Below are positions 16,113 to 16,991 of a DNA stretch of 16,991 bases, one piece after another. Every line of letters begins with the position of its first letter. The first letter of the stretch is position 1. A program made the position numbers and the translations under genes. Source of the DNA: Actinomycetes bacterium (GTDB taxonomy: Bacteria > Actinomycetota > Acidimicrobiia > Acidimicrobiales > JAMCPL01); the NCBI GenBank assembly GCA_021846725.1, contig JAJZWK010000025.1:1-16991 (forward strand), written 5' to 3'. The notes under the pieces are model-generated. The model did no database searches and was not told where the DNA came from. It was given only the letters and a program-made list of their open reading frames with translations.

Positions 16113-16442
16113 AAATAGGTACTGGCACCCTAGTACAATATCCTCTATGTATGTATAGTCTTTAGTGGGTAGCCGGTAATGTCTGCCTAAAGTAGTAATC
16201 AATAACTATAGAGAAAGGAACGGAAATGACAGAAGAAGCAATTAAATCATTTGTAGAGAAACTGAGTACAGATGAGGAATTTGCAAATAAATTGGCATCT
16301 GCACCTACGCCGGAGGAACGCTTAAAGATTGCAAACGATGCAGGATTCGCGATAAGTGCTTCCGATGTAGATGGGATCAAAGCAGCACTGAACATAGAAG
16401 AGCTATCCGATGAAGATCTGGAGAAGGTTGCTGGAGGGATGG
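16113..16442 (+). repeat. 330-bp direct repeat, right copy (promoter region plus leader)
   Basis: Partner of 1497-1826, same orientation. Together they bracket lanM, the ArdC-like gene, the sensor operon and the exporter. Recombination between them would excise or amplify a 14,616-bp unit and leave a hybrid precursor with the copy 3 core. Confidence 0.95.
16119..16159 (+). promoter_or_regulatory. Precursor 3 promoter with dyad operator
   Basis: GTACTGG (16119-16125), CACC and CTAGTAC (16130-16136) repeat the precursor 2 dyad with one substitution in the left arm. TATAGT (16154-16159) is again 17 bp downstream and ATG 107 bp from the dyad start. Presence of its own promoter means precursor 3 need not rely on read-through from the exporter operon, whose last stop is 126 bp before its ATG. 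Confidence 0.58.
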
Positions 16443-16549
16443 CAGAGAACGCTAGCGCCGTCATCAGTGGTACCGTTACCGCCGGAGTCAGCGGAGTAAC
16501 CGGGGCTGTTACGGTTAGTGCTACTATAGCCGCAGCCTCATTCTTATAG
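16226..16549 (+). CDS. Nif11-type leader RiPP precursor, copy 3
   Basis: A 107-residue prepeptide whose 71-residue leader is identical in protein sequence to copy 2; only two silent changes are seen in its DNA. The core (16439-16546) is 36 residues, begins MAENASAVISGTVTAG and ends ATIAAASFL. It has ten Ser/Thr, no Cys, and is rich in Val, Ala and Gly. A GAAAGGAACGGAA ribosome site precedes ATG 16226. The gene sits at the end of the exporter operon but has its own copy of the conserved promoter. The core is unrelated at DNA level to copy 2, so one enzyme set should process two or three different products, perhaps a multi-component agent. Confidence 0.96.
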   Translation: MTEEAIKSFVEKLSTDEEFANKLASAPTPEERLKIANDAGFAISASDVDGIKAALNIEELSDEDLEKVAGGMAENASAVISGTVTAGVSGVTGAVTVSATIAAASFL

Positions 16550-16598
16550 CATTACCAATACAGAGTACCAATATAAAGCGTTGCTCTAATCCAATACC

Positions 16599-16641
16599 TG
16601 TGCCTGGCGACTGTCATATCGATGATTAGCTGCCAGGCACA
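16599..16641. terminator. Hairpin between convergent genes, possible terminator
   Basis: TGTGCCTGGC (16599-16608) and GCCAGGCACA (16632-16641) pair perfectly over 10 bp with a 23-nt loop. The right side is followed by ATTTCAATTA rather than a clean T run, so intrinsic termination may be weak. Its place between precursor 3 and the convergent dehydrogenase-like gene fits a bidirectional terminator. Confidence 0.6.
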
Positions 16642-16655
16642 TTTCAATTACGATC

Positions 16656-16863
16656 TTACATGTATCGATATACCACCTTGCCAATACGATCACTGTCAAG
16701 ATAGGTACGTGACAGGAACTCAGCTGCACCTCGGCATATTAACTCACCATTCCCAGCTGCATCCTCTGAAGAAAATACGCTATCGATAGCCACAGGCAAC
16801 TCTCCATTACTCCAAGCATCTAATGCATTTTCCAAATCTTCCGTGGAACCTATACAATTACCT
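16656..16863 (-). pseudogene. 3' fragment of a zinc-binding/quinone-oxidoreductase-type dehydrogenase gene
   Basis: Read on the minus strand, 16862 down to 16656 gives 68 codons and a TAA stop with no interruption: starts GNCIGSTEDLENALDAW, includes GELPVAIDSVF, and ends DSDRIGKVVYRYM. The pattern IGS..DL, then P.ID.VF, A..FL and GKVV at the C-terminus is that of medium-chain dehydrogenases of the quinone oxidoreductase/alcohol dehydrogenase kind. The homology breaks at 16864, where the repeated ABC sequence begins and puts a TAG in this frame a few codons further upstream. It is either a gene cut by rearrangement or an intact neighbour misjoined at a contig end. A role in peptide tailoring (some RiPP reductases reduce Dha) cannot be excluded but is not supported; it converges with precursor 3. 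Confidence 0.55.
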
Positions 16864-16864
16864 A

Positions 16865-16991
16865 GAAGCTACAAGTGCATTGGACAACCGTACACAAGCT
16901 CAAGTGTCTGAGTCCATAGCAAGATTGAAAGCAACAAGAATAGTCATAGCACATCGCCTGTCTACAGTAAGAAATGCAGACCAGATAATAA
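16865..16991 (+). pseudogene. Internal fragment of the second ABC gene (127-bp exact duplicate at window edge)
   Basis: It encodes EATSALDN through the H-loop segment of the second ABC protein in the original frame, with no start, no signature motif and no Walker A. Exact identity to 15873-15999 means either a very recent tandem duplication or an assembly-edge effect. It is not expected to be expressed as it stands. Confidence 0.85.

Noticed and set aside
1..16991. CRISPR array, tRNA, rRNA or insertion sequence
   Set aside because: No short regularly spaced repeats, tRNA-like cloverleaf or transposase reading frame was seen by reading the window; the direct repeats are precursor cassettes and the ABC fragment.

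Overview
The window (about 43-45% G+C by eye) looks like most or all of a RiPP (ribosomally made, modified peptide) gene cluster. It combines Nif11-type leader precursors, a LanM-like modifying enzyme and an NHLM-type exporter with a leader peptidase. No host marker gene is present. The LCMT-type methyltransferase, the ArdC-like/ImmA-IrrE protein and the NarL/LuxR regulators with an 'LHG' histidine box are styles common in Actinomycetota, so a moderate-GC Gram-positive actinomycete is my best guess. It is only an inference.

Layout, left to right: a 5'-truncated precursor (1-257); a carboxyl/O-methyltransferase (385-1251); a 330-bp repeat carrying promoter and leader, opening a second precursor (1610-1933); a 1102-residue LanM (1968-5276); a minus-strand ArdC-like metallopeptidase (5409-6254); then a tight plus-strand operon of LivJ-like lipoprotein (about 6521-7801), response regulator (7806-8558), histidine kinase (8552-9946), HlyD-like adaptor (9946-10755), C39-peptidase ABC exporter (10777-13035) and second NHLM ABC protein (13032-16100). 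The same 330-bp repeat then opens a third precursor (16226-16549). A hairpin and the 3' end of a convergent dehydrogenase-like gene follow. The window ends in a 127-bp exact copy of the middle of the second ABC gene.

The main point is that none of the three precursors contains a cysteine, and the LanM cyclase domain has lost both zinc-ligand motifs (Cys and Cys-His replaced by Tyr-Pro and Leu-Ser), while most residues of the dehydratase/kinase domain remain. Enzyme and substrates therefore agree: the pathway probably makes Dha/Dhb-rich, hydrophobic, linear peptides without lanthionine rings, possibly C-terminally methylated. The C39 ABC protein would cut after the Gly-Gly of the leader, and HlyD plus the two ABC proteins would export the product. 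The two-component system, perhaps with the lipoprotein, probably acts at a dyad (GTACTAG-N4-CTAGTAC) that sits over the -35 position of both visible precursor promoters.

The ends deserve care. The window begins inside a repeated leader and ends after exactly 127 bp of repeated sequence, which suggests contig boundaries at repeats. The right-hand junction could mark a 992-bp tandem duplication carrying precursor 3, or an assembly artefact.
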